Both the position numbers and the translations under genes were made by a program. The notes below the pieces were generated by a model. That model was given only the letters and a program-made list of their open reading frames with translations. It searched no databases and had not been told where the DNA came from. From Porodaedalea pini (taxonomy: Eukaryota; Basidiomycota; Agaricomycetes; Hymenochaetales; Hymenochaetaceae): a stretch of DNA of 64,000 bases. The DNA is taken from assembly GCA_002794775.1 (NCBI GenBank), contig NBAY01000051.1, positions 62,001-126,000 on the forward strand. The letters are read 5' to 3'. Below are positions 22,244 to 33,186 of the stretch, piece after piece; position 1 is the stretch's first letter; each line of letters starts with the position of its first letter.

Positions 22244-24642
22244 ATGGCCATCGTCGTGGAGCCCTTGCCCTCTGACACTCAGAAGGCAGGAAAGACGAAG
22301 GCGAAGTCGCGTTATCTCAAGAAAAAGAAGGAGAGGAGAAAGCATAGGAAGGCCGAAACAACTCAGACCAAGCAGGTTGCTGCAGCTGTCCCTCATCTCC
22401 TTGGGGCTGAAGACAGCGCTGACACGTATCCTGAAAATAAACCAGAGCTTTCGGATGCCGCTAATGTTACGATAAATACAAAAGAGCCGCCTCACAAACG
22501 GCGCAAGGTTGAGTCTGACGTCAAGCAGGACTCAGAAGAACAGTCCTCTGCTTCAAGTTCTGAGTCTGAAGCGACACCTGAGCGACCTATAGAATCTCGA
22601 GCGTACTCGCCTAGCTCTACTACCGCATTCCCGTCATTCCCGCTACCTGTTGCACCTGATGCGCCTTCAAAAACAGCACTTGCTCTTCAGGGCCTCGACA
22701 AGGCACTACTCGGCGCAGAGATAGTCGATCCCTTGAAGAGCCTGCCCATCGATGCTCTCAATGCAGGTCGCGATGCAAATGCAGGGGATTTACCTGTGAT
22801 CAGTGAAAAAATGAAGAAGAGGCTGGTTGAGCTGGGGATAGACGAGTTCTTCGCAGGTACACATCTTTACTCCTCTTCGCTTAACTCAATGCTCAAAGCG
22901 CACAGTTCAGACTGCATTGCTTCCATTTCTTCTCCCTCCCCAACGTCGATCACGCTCATTATACTGCCCATATGATCCTCCCCGGGACGTTTGCGCGTCG
23001 GCGCCCACTGGTAGCGGGAAGACACTGGCATATGTGATTCCTATCGTTGAGGTACAAATTATTTCATATTCAGGTCCCTGAGACTGAAGCTGTTGCAGAT
23101 CCTCTCAGCTCGAATAGCAACTCGATTACGTGCCCTTGTCATATTACCCACACGAGATCTTGTGCTACAGGTACAGGAGACGTTTGAGACCGTCAGCAAA
23201 GGCAGGGGTCTGAAGGTAGACATATCACTCTAGTTTGCATTCCGATCGACTGAACAAACCTGCAGATAGCCGTAGCTACGGGACAGCATCCATTTGTACA
23301 CGAGCAGAGTCAGCTAGTTCTCGACCAAGACAAAGGGTATGCGTCTCTTTTCTATGGCATGCCGTTTTAAAAATGTCTATAAAATTTTAGGTCGCAAGGG
23401 GGTGCAAGCAAAGTTGACATCCTGATATGTACGCCAGGGCGACTTATAGACCACCTCGCCGGGACGCCTGGATTCACGCTACAGCACCTCCGATTCCTCG
23501 TTATCGACGAGGCTGATCGACTTCTCGCACAAAGCTTTCAAGATTGGCTTGCGCAGGTTCTTAGCTCGCTCCGGCCACCTGCACAGTCGCTCAACGACGG
23601 AGTATCTTCTCTGTCATTGGACTCACCGGGATTCCCTTCGTTACTCGGCCCACGCCATGACGCCCTCGCGCCGTCTTTTCTCCCGAACATCCCAACGGAC
23701 CTGGATGACCCGAAGCACACTTCGTGCCAAAAGCTGCTCTTTAGTGCGACTCTCACTCGGGATCCCGCGCGTATCGCGGCTCTGGGTCTGCGTGATGCCA
23801 AGTACTTTGTTGTGCATGGTATAGCAAGTGCAGACGGAGAAGCTACGGTCTCGGCGGCCCTTGGCGCGGAGGAGTTTGCGATGCCGGCGGGCTTAAAGGA
23901 GCATTACGTTACAGCGTCTGCCGCCAGAAAACCTCTTATATTGTTTCATCTTGTGCATGCACGCGGCATATCTAATGCACTCGTGTTCGCGAAGAGCGCA
24001 GGGTCGACGGCCCGCCTCGTCAAGCTTTTCGAGTTTTTCGAGGAAGCGTATCTCGCTTCTATGCCAGCTCGTCCTGCAGGAGAAAAGGAGCCACCCAAAA
24101 AGCGCATCGTGGCGCAGGCGTACTCCAGTGATCTCACACCGGGCGAAAGAAAGAGTATACTAGAGAGGTTTAAGAAGCAAGAAATAGACATGTGCGTCCG
24201 CTTATTAGTGCCTTCTCTCTTTCGAAACTAGAATTCTCACTCTTGCCATAGCTTAATCTGCTCTGACCTCGTTGCTCGCGGACTCGACATTCCGCACGTC
24301 ACGCACGTCGTATCATATGATGCGCCGGTTGATGTGCGCAAGTACGTGCACCGTGCGGGACGCACAGCGCGCGCTGGCCGTGCAGGCGACGCGTGGACAC
24401 TTGTCGAGGAGCAGGAAGCGAAGTTCTTCAAGGATATGCTACGCAACGCGGGTGAGGGGCGTCTAGAGCGCGTGGCACGTGTGAGGGTGCGCGATGCAGA
24501 GCTTGGGGGTATGGAGGGATGTTATGATGTGCGTTCATTTTTTCTGTTATAAAGTGGAGTTCGAGTACTGATGTTCTTTCATTGATCTAAGGCTGCGCTG
24601 GAGAAGCTGAAAGAGGCCTATAGTCGAAACAATACATCCTGA
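22244..24642 (+). CDS. DBP6: DEAD-box ATP-dependent RNA helicase, DBP6/DDX51 type
   Basis: A nucleolar helicase of early 60S ribosomal subunit assembly. The N-terminal extension is long and highly charged (KSRYLKKKKERRKHRKAE). Helicase motifs follow in order: SEKMKKRLVELGID...VQTALLPFLL (Q-motif region), APTGSGKT (I), LPTRDLVLQV (Ia), TPGRLIDHL (Ib), VIDEADRLL (II, DEAD), LLFSATLT (III), then ALVFAKSAGSTARL, VAQAYSSDLTPGER, SDLVARGLDIPHVTHV and HRAGRTARAGRAGD (VI). At least five short introns interrupt it. The large insert between motifs II and III fits the DBP6/DDX51 group. It ends LKEAYSRNNTS. No defects are seen. Confidence 0.88.
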
Positions 24643-25530
24643 GAAGCTCGGGTCTCAGCTTAGAGTTTTTTCTTCATTCTTCGCATTTACTATCTATTGT
24701 ACTACTCATCGCCTTGGCTTGAGTTTAGGCAGTGACGTTCAAAAGAAACTAAGCCCAATGAGATCAGCTTAGTCACATGGAAGAAATAGGTCTGGTACGA
24801 AGACATGTACAGCCCAAAGGACCATAGTGCGACGACTCAGTGCAAGGCTTCGGAGATCGAAGACTCAAGACATCGTTTCCGTCGCGTGTCTCGACACATC
24901 GCTCTCATGCCAGCTGCCAGCTGCTGAATACCCCGTCGCTCGGCCACAGTAAAAAGGAAGAACAGTTCTATGTGTCACTCTTTCATCTGGAACAGAATTT
25001 CTGCCACAAATCTAATGTATAAGGACGTAGACCGACGATCGTGTCAATGCATGGAATGATCGGAATGTAACCCCCCGTCATCCTACACAGACCTGAAGCT
25101 CTGGAACATCTTCAAACAAAATGTTGCTGGCAAAATAACGTGTTATTCTTCGTTGCGACCGAAGCATAGATTCCATTAATGGCCAAGCTTAAGCTTTTCT
25201 TTTGTATACAAAGTCAAGTCTGGTATAGATAAGGACAACAGCAGAGAGAATGGGGAAATATTAGTGCCATTGGTGATAAGAAAGGCCTTGAAGACTTTTC
25301 ATATCCAGAACTTATGCTTCGCCAGAAGTGGCAGCTATTGATATTTATGGCAGACGTCTTCCAGCTCAAGACATTTAATACAGTACAACACATTCAAACA
25401 TGATAACTCTCAATCGCTCGCATTCATTGTGCATCACGAGATAATGCAACTTCCTCCTTCTTCGCCTACAGATGACCAGTTAGACAGGGAAGGTCAGCAT
25501 AGACAATAACGATAGGCACACGAACAGGGA
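24643..25530. other. Intergenic region between convergent genes
   Basis: About 890 bp between the 3' ends of DBP6 and the small Cys-rich gene. No gene, tRNA or repeat is recognised. Confidence 0.5.
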
Positions 25531-25773
25531 CTATTCACGCGGGCACTCGCATTTGTCCTCCGGGGCGACCTCGGCCATGACGGCCTCCTTGTGCTGACCG
25601 CAGCCCTGCAAGCATGATATGAGTAGTATTAACATACATATATCATAAGGAAGGTAATAACATGAACTTAGGTTCGGGAGGCAGTTGCTCACCTTCCACG
25701 TCGTTTTACCACACTTTCCGCATTGCGTCTGCATGCATGCATTGACTGGAGTGGAAATTTTTACTGAAGCCAT
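25531..25773 (-). CDS. Conserved 51-aa Cys-rich protein (CGKTTWKGCGQH motif)
   Basis: Two exons join over one intron (GTGAGC...TTGCAG, about 25694-25605) to give a 51-residue protein starting MASVKISTPVNACMQTQCGK. The core is CGKCGKTTWKGCGQHKEAVM, split by the intron just after TWK, and the end is DKCECPRE. The pattern CGKxTWxGCGxH...C is one I recall from short proteins in many fungi and other organisms, with no established function. The Cys/His arrangement suggests metal binding. A CACGTG lies 106 bp upstream of the ATG, with TATAAGG nearer to it. The single-frame reading without splicing gives a hydrophobic insert that is the intron. Confidence 0.75.
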   Translation of the reverse strand: MASVKISTPVNACMQTQCGKCGKTTWKVSNCLPNLSSCYYLPYDICMLILLISCLQGCGQHKEAVMAEVAPEDKCECPRE

Positions 25774-25878
25774 TATGAGGGGATGAATGAGCAACGAGGT
25801 ATGCACAAAGTGGACAAGCTGCAGGTCGCAGAGGCACTGGCACTGAACGGCAAGTCGCTCCTTATATGCGTTATAGGT

Positions 25879-25884
25879 CACGTG
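25879..25884. promoter_or_regulatory. CACGTG E-box upstream of the small Cys-rich gene
   Basis: On the minus strand it reads CACGTGACC and is followed by CATATAAGGAGCG, a plausible TATA region, about 90 bp before the ATG at 25773. Confidence 0.4.
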
Positions 25885-27240
25885 GATCTCGGTCAGTCAG
25901 CCACGGACTCTTGCTGACTGCTTTTCTTTCTTGACAGCCTGACTCAAAGGGGCATAAAGGTCGCGTTTTTCTCTCGGTATGTAGTTTTTTTCGAAGACGA
26001 AGATTCTGATTGGATGCAAGATGAAGGGAATAGGAAGATGGAAAGACCTAACGGACACGTCAATTTCTTGCTTGGTCTGAAACTTTGCTACCGTGACTGT
26101 GTCTTTCACCTGGAACCTGGGCCTGATCTTGAAGCTTGAAGCTGCATCCCCTTCCCCCTCCTCCTGAAAATGTCAATCGAGCTTGAATCCCACTCCACGG
26201 TCACATTTGAAGGCTCGAAGGCACCGCAGAAGCCACACCTACCGAAACCTAGCACAATGCAGAAAGGACGAGGGCTCCGTTCAAAATCAAAATGAGACAG
26301 ACAGTTGCACACAATACCGTGCATTGAGCCTTTCCCTATAGTTGGAGTTACGCAGCTAACGAACGCTCTTCCGTTGACCCAGCACACGTTTCGCCTTTTT
26401 ACGCTGCTTAACCTAGCAGTTAATCTGCAGCTCGGAGCCAGTAGTTCTCGTTAATGGACGCCGACCTGCTGGAACCTACTGACAAACGCTGGACGGCATA
26501 ATACATCGGAATCAAATGCAACACAGATACGCCAAACTTGGGAGACGCGTGGTCGGGGTTTCCTCTCTTCCCGGACGTGATTGTCCTGTGGCGAAATTCA
26601 TCGTCATGACCTTGTTCAACAATATTAATACCGCGGCGAAAATACCTTGGCCTGTGTTCCTGGGAGCCATGAACGCTGATGGATTAAACTTTCTTGATGG
26701 ATCAGAAAGCAAGTGGGTTGCACATGGAAGCTGATAGCGGGCGAGGTCCTATGGACAACTCGCAGAGAACAAATTCGAAGACGACCGGGTACTGTATTCA
26801 AACTTCAAGTTCAATGCAATGACTACCTAAGTACAAGAGGAGTAAATCGGTTTGTGCCGTTGACGGAAGAGTTCAAGCGCTGAAGCCGAAGGGCCGATGC
26901 CGGGTCGTCAAGTTTCCGATACGAAATTAGACATCGGATAATTCGGTGCGAGTTCCAAGAGGAGGTCAGAATGACGCAGGTCGTAATTGTCTAATGAGGT
27001 CACAACCTGAGCTGGTCAATGGGACGTAGTTGGGGTTGAAATACTGCATAGCGCTGGCTCGGAAAATCCGCGACACATGAATATAATGGTGCATAAAGGC
27101 ACAGGGTACAAACAGAGGGGAATTTTATATACGCCACACAATTTCGCGTACAAAAAACAAGGAAACGATCAACACGAGGTGGAAGTGCGCCGCTACCGCC
27201 GGAACGAAGATGAATGAGGAAAGGCTGCCGGAATCACGCT
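25885..27240. other. Intergenic region, no gene recognised
   Basis: About 1.35 kb between divergent genes. Frames of up to 93 aa on the minus strand (26387-26106) and 72 aa on the plus strand (26516-26734) match nothing I know, and they lack coding-like composition. I treat them as chance. Confidence 0.4.
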
Positions 27241-27261
27241 CACGTGATGTCTGCCGCGTCG
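27241..27261 (+). promoter_or_regulatory. E-box plus MCB-like element in the cyclin promoter
   Basis: The sequence CACGTGATGTCTGCCGCGTC begins 211 bp upstream of the cyclin ATG. It closely resembles the DNA just beyond the 3' end of both retrotransposon copies (CACGTGAT, NN, CY, then ACGCG). ACGCG(T) is the core of MCB-type cell-cycle promoter boxes, which would suit a cyclin gene. Function is inferred. Confidence 0.45.
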
Positions 27262-27451
27262 AGTTCAAGTTGGACCGAACTAGAGACCTCCTCCCAGCCA
27301 CCACCTTCGTCGCTGCTGCCAGCCTCTTCCTTCGGCCCTCTCTTCTCCCCCTATATCTTTAGAGGAGATCTCTTCATTTTCTTCTTGCATATTTCTCTTG
27401 CTTCTTCCACCGACCTGTTTCTACAACTTTTCAGACGGTCGATCATCATCC

Positions 27452-29272
27452 ATGGCATTCAACACCAGAGTATGTGCCATCAAGCCTCTCCGGTCTCCTT
27501 GAGCTGATCGAGCTATCTGACTTCCAGTTTCGTCCGAGAACTGGACCGCAGCGACCTAAGGTTGTTGGCGATGAGAACGCGATCGTCAACAGGCCCGTCA
27601 AACAGTCTTCCGTCGGAGGCCCCATCCGTGTGACCGCCAAGTCTGGTCCACAACGTCCGGCGCTTGGAGAAGTGACGGCGAATGCTGTCAATAAACACGT
27701 ACGTTCCTATCATTCTCCTGTGGTCGCTGTTGCAGACAGTTCACGTGGGCACTCATGTTGACATCTGGCCACCTACTTTTTCACCTTCAGCAATCGGCAA
27801 AATTACCAAGTAAAGACCTCAAGGAAGAAGTCAGTCTCAAAAGAGGCCGATCGTCAACACTGGACGCTGCTACGGGTGCTCAGCGCGTCCCTCTCGGCCC
27901 CGTACGACCTTCGATCAACGTCGCCACATCGTCCACGGCCACCGAAGCCTCAGCCAAGGCCCCTCTCCGCCCTCAGCGTCCAAACGTCATTCGACAGTCT
28001 GAAACCGCACCCGAACTGCACAAGAAGACTCCTGCTACTGAACAAGATGAAGCTGTCGTCAACGATGATAGCATGGAAATCGAGGAGGAAGAGGTAGTGC
28101 AAGAAGTCACGCAGCCGAAGACCTCGAACGAAACTGGCGAGTTTGAGGATGAGTTGGAAGATGACGACGAGAATGTTCCCGTAAATCACATTTGGCCTGC
28201 ACTCAGCCCTCACGCAGCAGAGAAATACAGGCATGAAATCGAGCTCATTCAAAAGACTTTCCACGATGAAGTGGACATGTTTGACACGACTATGGTCAGC
28301 GAATATGCTGATGACATTTTCGAATATATGTCGATGCTTGAGGTAGGCTTGCTCTTTGCTCCGATACCGAGTCTACCTAATCTGATTTGCTTCAAGGTTG
28401 AAATGATGCCGAATCCCGATTACATCCATGGCCAAGGCGAGATTTCATGGGACATGCGTCAGACCCTTGTCGACTGGCTTCTGCAAGTTCACCTCCGCTA
28501 CCACCTTCTGCCCGAAACCCTTTGGATTGCGATTAATCTTGTGGACCGCTTCCTCAGCAAACGTATCGTCTCTGTTGTCAAGCTCCAGCTCGTGGGAGTC
28601 ACCGCGATGTTCGTCGCGGCCAAGTACGAAGAGATTCTTGCCCCGTCGGTGGATGAGTTTGTCTTTATGACAGAAGGCGGCTACTCTAAAGAAGAGATCC
28701 TCAAAGGAGAGCGCATCGTTATGCAGACGCTCGACTTCAAGGTCTCCAGCTATTGCTCACCCTACAGCTGGGTTCGTCGCATCAGCAAGGCGGATGACTA
28801 CGATATCCAAACCCGCACACTTTGCAAATACATCGTTGAGGTCACTTTGCTGGACTATCGCTTCCTCCGAGTAAAGCCCAGTTTGATTGCTGCCGTTGGA
28901 ATGTATACAGCTCGTCGGATGCTCGGTGGAGACTGGGTGAGTGACGTCGTTTAGCATAGCCACTGACTGTTGCGGTCCTTTTACGACGCGTCGCGACGCG
29001 TACTCTTCACGTGACTGACGATTACTTCATTTGTATCTCCTTAGAACGAGGCATTCGTTTACTACTCTGGGTTTACGCAGGCGCATCTCATCACGGGCCA
29101 CAACTATGTTATTGAAAAACTGCTCGAGCGGGGGTTCGACAGGCAATACGTAAGCAGGAAATATGCGAACAAGAAGTTCCTCAAAGCAAGCGTGTTTGCG
29201 ATCGAATGGGCGCGCATGAACGGAACGACTCAGGAAAACGAGGTTGGCGAGGAAATGGTGCTCGAGGCGTGA
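27452..29272 (+). CDS. G2/mitotic-specific B-type cyclin
   Basis: Regulatory subunit of the mitotic CDK1 kinase. A short first exon (MAFNTR) is joined to FRPRTGPQRPKVVGDENA. A destruction box RPALGEVTANAVN targets the protein to the anaphase-promoting complex. An acidic stretch follows, then the cyclin box: EMMPNPDYIHGQGEISWDMR, LVDWLLQVHLRYHLLPETLW, VDRFLSKRIVSVVKLQLVGV and AAKYEEILAPSVDEFVFMT. The C-terminal cyclin fold begins SPYSWVRRISKADDYD and ends EEMVLEA at 29270-29272. There are four introns (about 27471-27528, 27699-27790, 28343-28396 and 28937-29043). CACGTG also occurs inside introns 2 and 4. The gene is intact. Confidence 0.92.
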
Positions 29273-30677
29273 ACTGCATCCTGCGTCTCTTTCCAACCGC
29301 GCGACACGAATCTGCTCGTCTCATGTTTCTTTTTCTCTTGCTTTGCAACACGGCCCAGATCTTTTGCCATGTCATTTTGTTCCTGCTGTCTTCTTCATCG
29401 TTTCTCACCTCCCACCACTATCAATTGCTATGTTTGACCTATGCGTTTCTCTCTCGCCACCATCATTAGCTCTCGAGCAATGTCCCCATTATGTCCCCGG
29501 CGCACTTCATGCCGCATGCCTTGTCTACGCCTCCAAACGTTATACAAGTACATATCGAACATGCGGTTTTAACCGTCACCACCACCCTTTCCATAAATTG
29601 ATCCATTCATTCCGCGACAGTTCAATCGTCTGCACTCCGCTCCTTGCTCGTTCTATTCTACAAACGCGCACACGCGTTCGTTCGTTCGTACATCCGTTTG
29701 GCGTGGCTCTGGTACACGTATACAGCGCATCGGTCCTACTTGGGATATCTTCTGTTGATATGGATTGGGGCCGCTTCTCGCTCGCTCATCAACCCCCGTT
29801 GCGCCCTTTGCGATGCCTAAACTTCTCCATTCGATCATCTTGGTTCTTGGTTCCCGGCCCTTCCAATGTCTCGACATCCTCGCATGCCCAGCTGGCGAAG
29901 GCTCGCCAGCGGACATACGCATACACGCGCCCTGTTCTGCGCTCCTTACTTCCTACCCTACCACTCACCTCCATTTTTGTCATCGCGTCTTATTCCTCCT
30001 ACCTTGTTTCGCAGCAGTATTCGCACGTTCTTGCGCGATGCAGCCCGCACCTTGTATACGTCGCATTCGGTCGCACTATCCTCCTTTCTCTTGCTCTCCT
30101 TTTTTTTCCTGTTTCTGTTACTTCTTTCTATTTGCTTCGTCTATGCATCATCCATCAATCCCTGTCCGCATTACTATCCATCCGTCATTGCCTATGGTTG
30201 CCTCAGCTCCCATTCTCTCTATTTTTCTTCTCGTCTTTTTTTCCTTCCGCCCTTTCTGTGTAGAGTAATACGAACAATCCCGCCGACTAAAGGCGAAAGA
30301 AGTCCGAATCGTTGCTTTTCTTTCACTACCTCCATCAGTCCCGAGATTGGCACGAGCTTTTCTTTCTTCATCCCTTCTCATCTGGTTTTATCGGGCGTCT
30401 GGAACATGACGCTTGTTGTGCTATAGCTCGAGCGCCTTCGGTAGCTCACACCTCTGTTTTATACAATTCGATATATATATTGATGCACACTCCGATGGTG
30501 CATCCTTACAACTGGGATCCTTGATTGATGATACAGTGAAAACGTCATAACCGAACAGCGAACACACGGGGATATCCACTAACAGAAAGTCCCTCTCGAA
30601 GCCCAGGAAGATGTGGAACCTAAATTCGTTCTGAACGCCCATTGTTCATAGTAGAAAATGCAACCGCGAGATACGGG
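29273..30677. other. Pyrimidine-rich intergenic region
   Basis: The plus strand is strongly C/T-rich from about 29280 to 30400 (runs such as CTCTCTATTTTTCTTCTCG). This opens long but low-complexity frames on both strands, including a 339-aa one at 29244-30263, which I do not accept as genes. The region follows the cyclin stop and may include its 3' UTR. Confidence 0.5.
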
Positions 30678-32980
30678 CTACAGGTAATATCTGTCTCCGA
30701 TCTGTCCCATTCCAGGTTCGATAGCCCATATCTTGCGCTCGCCCGAGTCTCCAGAGCCGTCGCCTTCGCCTTCATGAATTTGACTTGCTTCGACCCATCT
30801 CTCGCTCAGTACATCGTCCACCGCACCACACACGATTCGCACCTCCGGGAATGCACGATGTAGCGCTGCGATGCCCCCATTACGTGCAACGAGGAATGTC
30901 ACGAAGACGATATGATCGGGCTGGACACCGTGGTCTAGTAGTGTACGCAACGCCATGAAGGCGGCCGCGCCCGTCCCGATTTGCGCATCAAGCAGGAGGA
31001 CGTAGGCGTCCTTGGCGAGAGAGCGGTTGCGCACGCTGAAGGGCAGCATGACGTGAAGGAGAAGCGGCTCGCCGGTTTTCTGGTCAGATTGCACGAGCAG
31101 CGAGCCTATGCGGATGCCGTTGATGACTCGCCGCAGGCCCTTCTCGAGCGGGCCGCCTCTGATAAATGATCAAAGAAACTTGTCAGTGGACAAAACCTAG
31201 TGAAGCAGGTTTAGGACTCACGAGCGAAGAATGGAGACCCCGCAGATGCACTAATGCGGCATCAGAATGAGCACAATAATGTTGAAAGTACATGTCGATG
31301 ATAAATTCCTTACCGATGCATCCGATTCCTTCCCGTGGGATTCAGCTCCAGTTGGAGTCACTACAGTCTTCGGGCGGAAGGGCAAAAGCGCGAGAGCTTG
31401 CTCAGCGAGGAATGTCGACAGTCGATCAACAAAGAAAATGAAGTCCTCGCGTGGCGTATACTTATCTCGCAATATCGTATAGATTCCCTGCGATCGATAG
31501 TATAAAAAAAGAGCTTTCCCTATAATGAAAGTAACGAATATACTTTTAATTGTGGCGTCTGTTCAAGGACGTGCAAGTTCAAAGACCGGAGCGAAGCTTC
31601 CTTCTGCGTGCTGGAAGAAGATACAGACCGAGGAAGCCCATTTCTGCCCGCTTGTGGTCGTGCCATGGACTCTCGGAAGCTTCGCGAGCGCTCATCGAGT
31701 TGTCGACGGATGTGGGTAGTGATAAGGTCGATTGCCACAGAATTGTCCATGCCCGGAACAATCTTGTACGCGTAAGCATGAGAGTGTGCCCGTTTTCGAT
31801 ATTGCAAGAGAAGGACGCACGATATCTGCATACCGAGAGGTTGGGAGGACGAAGTCGTCGTACGCAGGTTTGACGAATCGCAGGTATCTTTGCAGACAGA
31901 TAAGCAACTCCAGCTTAATGTACGACGAATATCCCAGAACGCACTGGTTTAGAATGCCCTCAACATCTCTCCCGCGCTCATTGGTATCTCTTGTTATGCG
32001 CCGTGCGAGCATGAGATCGGAATCGCATTTCACAAATATCTGGTAGATGAATGAGAATAGAACCGTAAGGCGAATGTTGTCGACACACCTTGAGGTCATA
32101 GAGGGAACGAAGAACAGGATCATTAAGGGTCATGATACCCTCCGCTACCCGTGGTAGATGGGCTCAATGTATAGTATGAAGCACAACAAAAGATAACGTA
32201 CTTATGATAATACTCGCTCCGTAAAGATATGTTCGCTCCTTCAACCGTTGGTGCTTCGAGAATGAATATATCGGTATATTAGTCTGTTGTCCCTTCTTCA
32301 AATCCGATAAGCACTGTCCAACACTTTAGCACGCAAGCGACGCGACACGATCTAGAAGTCTTCAGATAGCGTACGGTGGCAAATTCGGCCATGTCAATGG
32401 CATCTGGGTGGTCGAAATCATACTGGTTTGCGAATGCCAGTTCGAGCTGCTCGAGAGTGAGCTCTTTGTAGAAGCTGTCCTGGGTATATTTAGCATGGCT
32501 AGACTGCGAAGGTTCATCGCCAACTGGAGCAGACCTGAGACATGATGACAACTGAGGGTATGTATTCCAGGGAACGAAGGATTTGACGAGCGACATGCGT
32601 CTACAGAACGTGTCTTAGGATGAGGCTTCAAACGAAGGGTTTTTTTTCTGACCTTCCCGCTCGCAGATCCCCCTGGACATGATGGGTGAGTTAGGTGAAC
32701 GTAGCGAGTGAGAACATGCACAACGGACCTGCGATACCAATAACGAACGCGTCTGATATGTGTTTCCCGTCTTCATCATACCTTGCACATTGTGAGAATA
32801 GAAAAATCGAACTGGACACGAGACCTACCATGGTGGCCGCCCGTGAGACTTCAAGATGGTGTTCTTCAATGGCTCGATGGGCAGCTTTGGTGCGCTTGAG
32901 TTTAACCTTCGCAACCGCGGGCGAGCTTGAACTTCATCAAGACTCATTTCCACTTCATTCGAGGACGGTGCTTGAGGCAT
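30678..32980 (-). CDS. URK1: Uridine-cytidine kinase with C-terminal UPRTase-like domain (URK1)
   Basis: Phosphorylates uridine and cytidine in pyrimidine salvage. Exon 1 starts MPQAPSSNEVEMSLDEVQAR. The P-loop is split over tiny exons: DAFVIGIAG, GGSASGK, then THVARQILRSLEY. SQDSFYKELTLEQLELAFAN, FDHPDAID, the SIIIVEG-type lid region, and CDSDLMLARRITRDTNERGR follow. The second half is a uracil phosphoribosyltransferase-like domain: YTPREDFIFFVDRLSTFLAE, VCGVSILRSGGPLEKGLRRV, and the PRPP-loop-like LLDAQIGTGAAAFMALRTLL. It ends GQIGDRYYL. Ten or so exons are all on the minus strand. The start codon lies only 134 bp from the retrotransposon at 33115, so the original upstream promoter is displaced. 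Coding sequence looks intact. Confidence 0.88.
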
Positions 32981-33103
32981 AACGAGCTGACTGGAAAGCA
33001 GTGAGCTGTATGAGCTAGGATATGTCGAAACAAGCAAGACACGATCTGTAAACGTCAAGATAGACAGTTAAAATCGATTGAAACTAGAAGCAAGTGCCAT
33101 GAT

Positions 33104-33114
33104 TTGCGTTCCAC
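33104..33114. repeat. Target-site duplication, 5' side of retrotransposon copy 2
   Basis: TTGCGTTCCAC occurs here and at 39390-39400, flanking the element. The first T may be shared with the element's AAAT end, giving 10-11 bp. Confidence 0.9.
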
Positions 33115-33186
33115 TCTTGACCTCCTACTATCACAACCGGATCGTGGGAAACTTGCAGTCAACTCGTTATTTCTCTCTCCTCTGCT

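Noticed and set aside
29244..30263. 339-codon plus-strand frame and overlapping 167- and 186-codon frames
   Set aside because: Strong C/T bias opens several frames at once; the peptides are Ser/Leu/Phe-rich low complexity with no recognisable domain.
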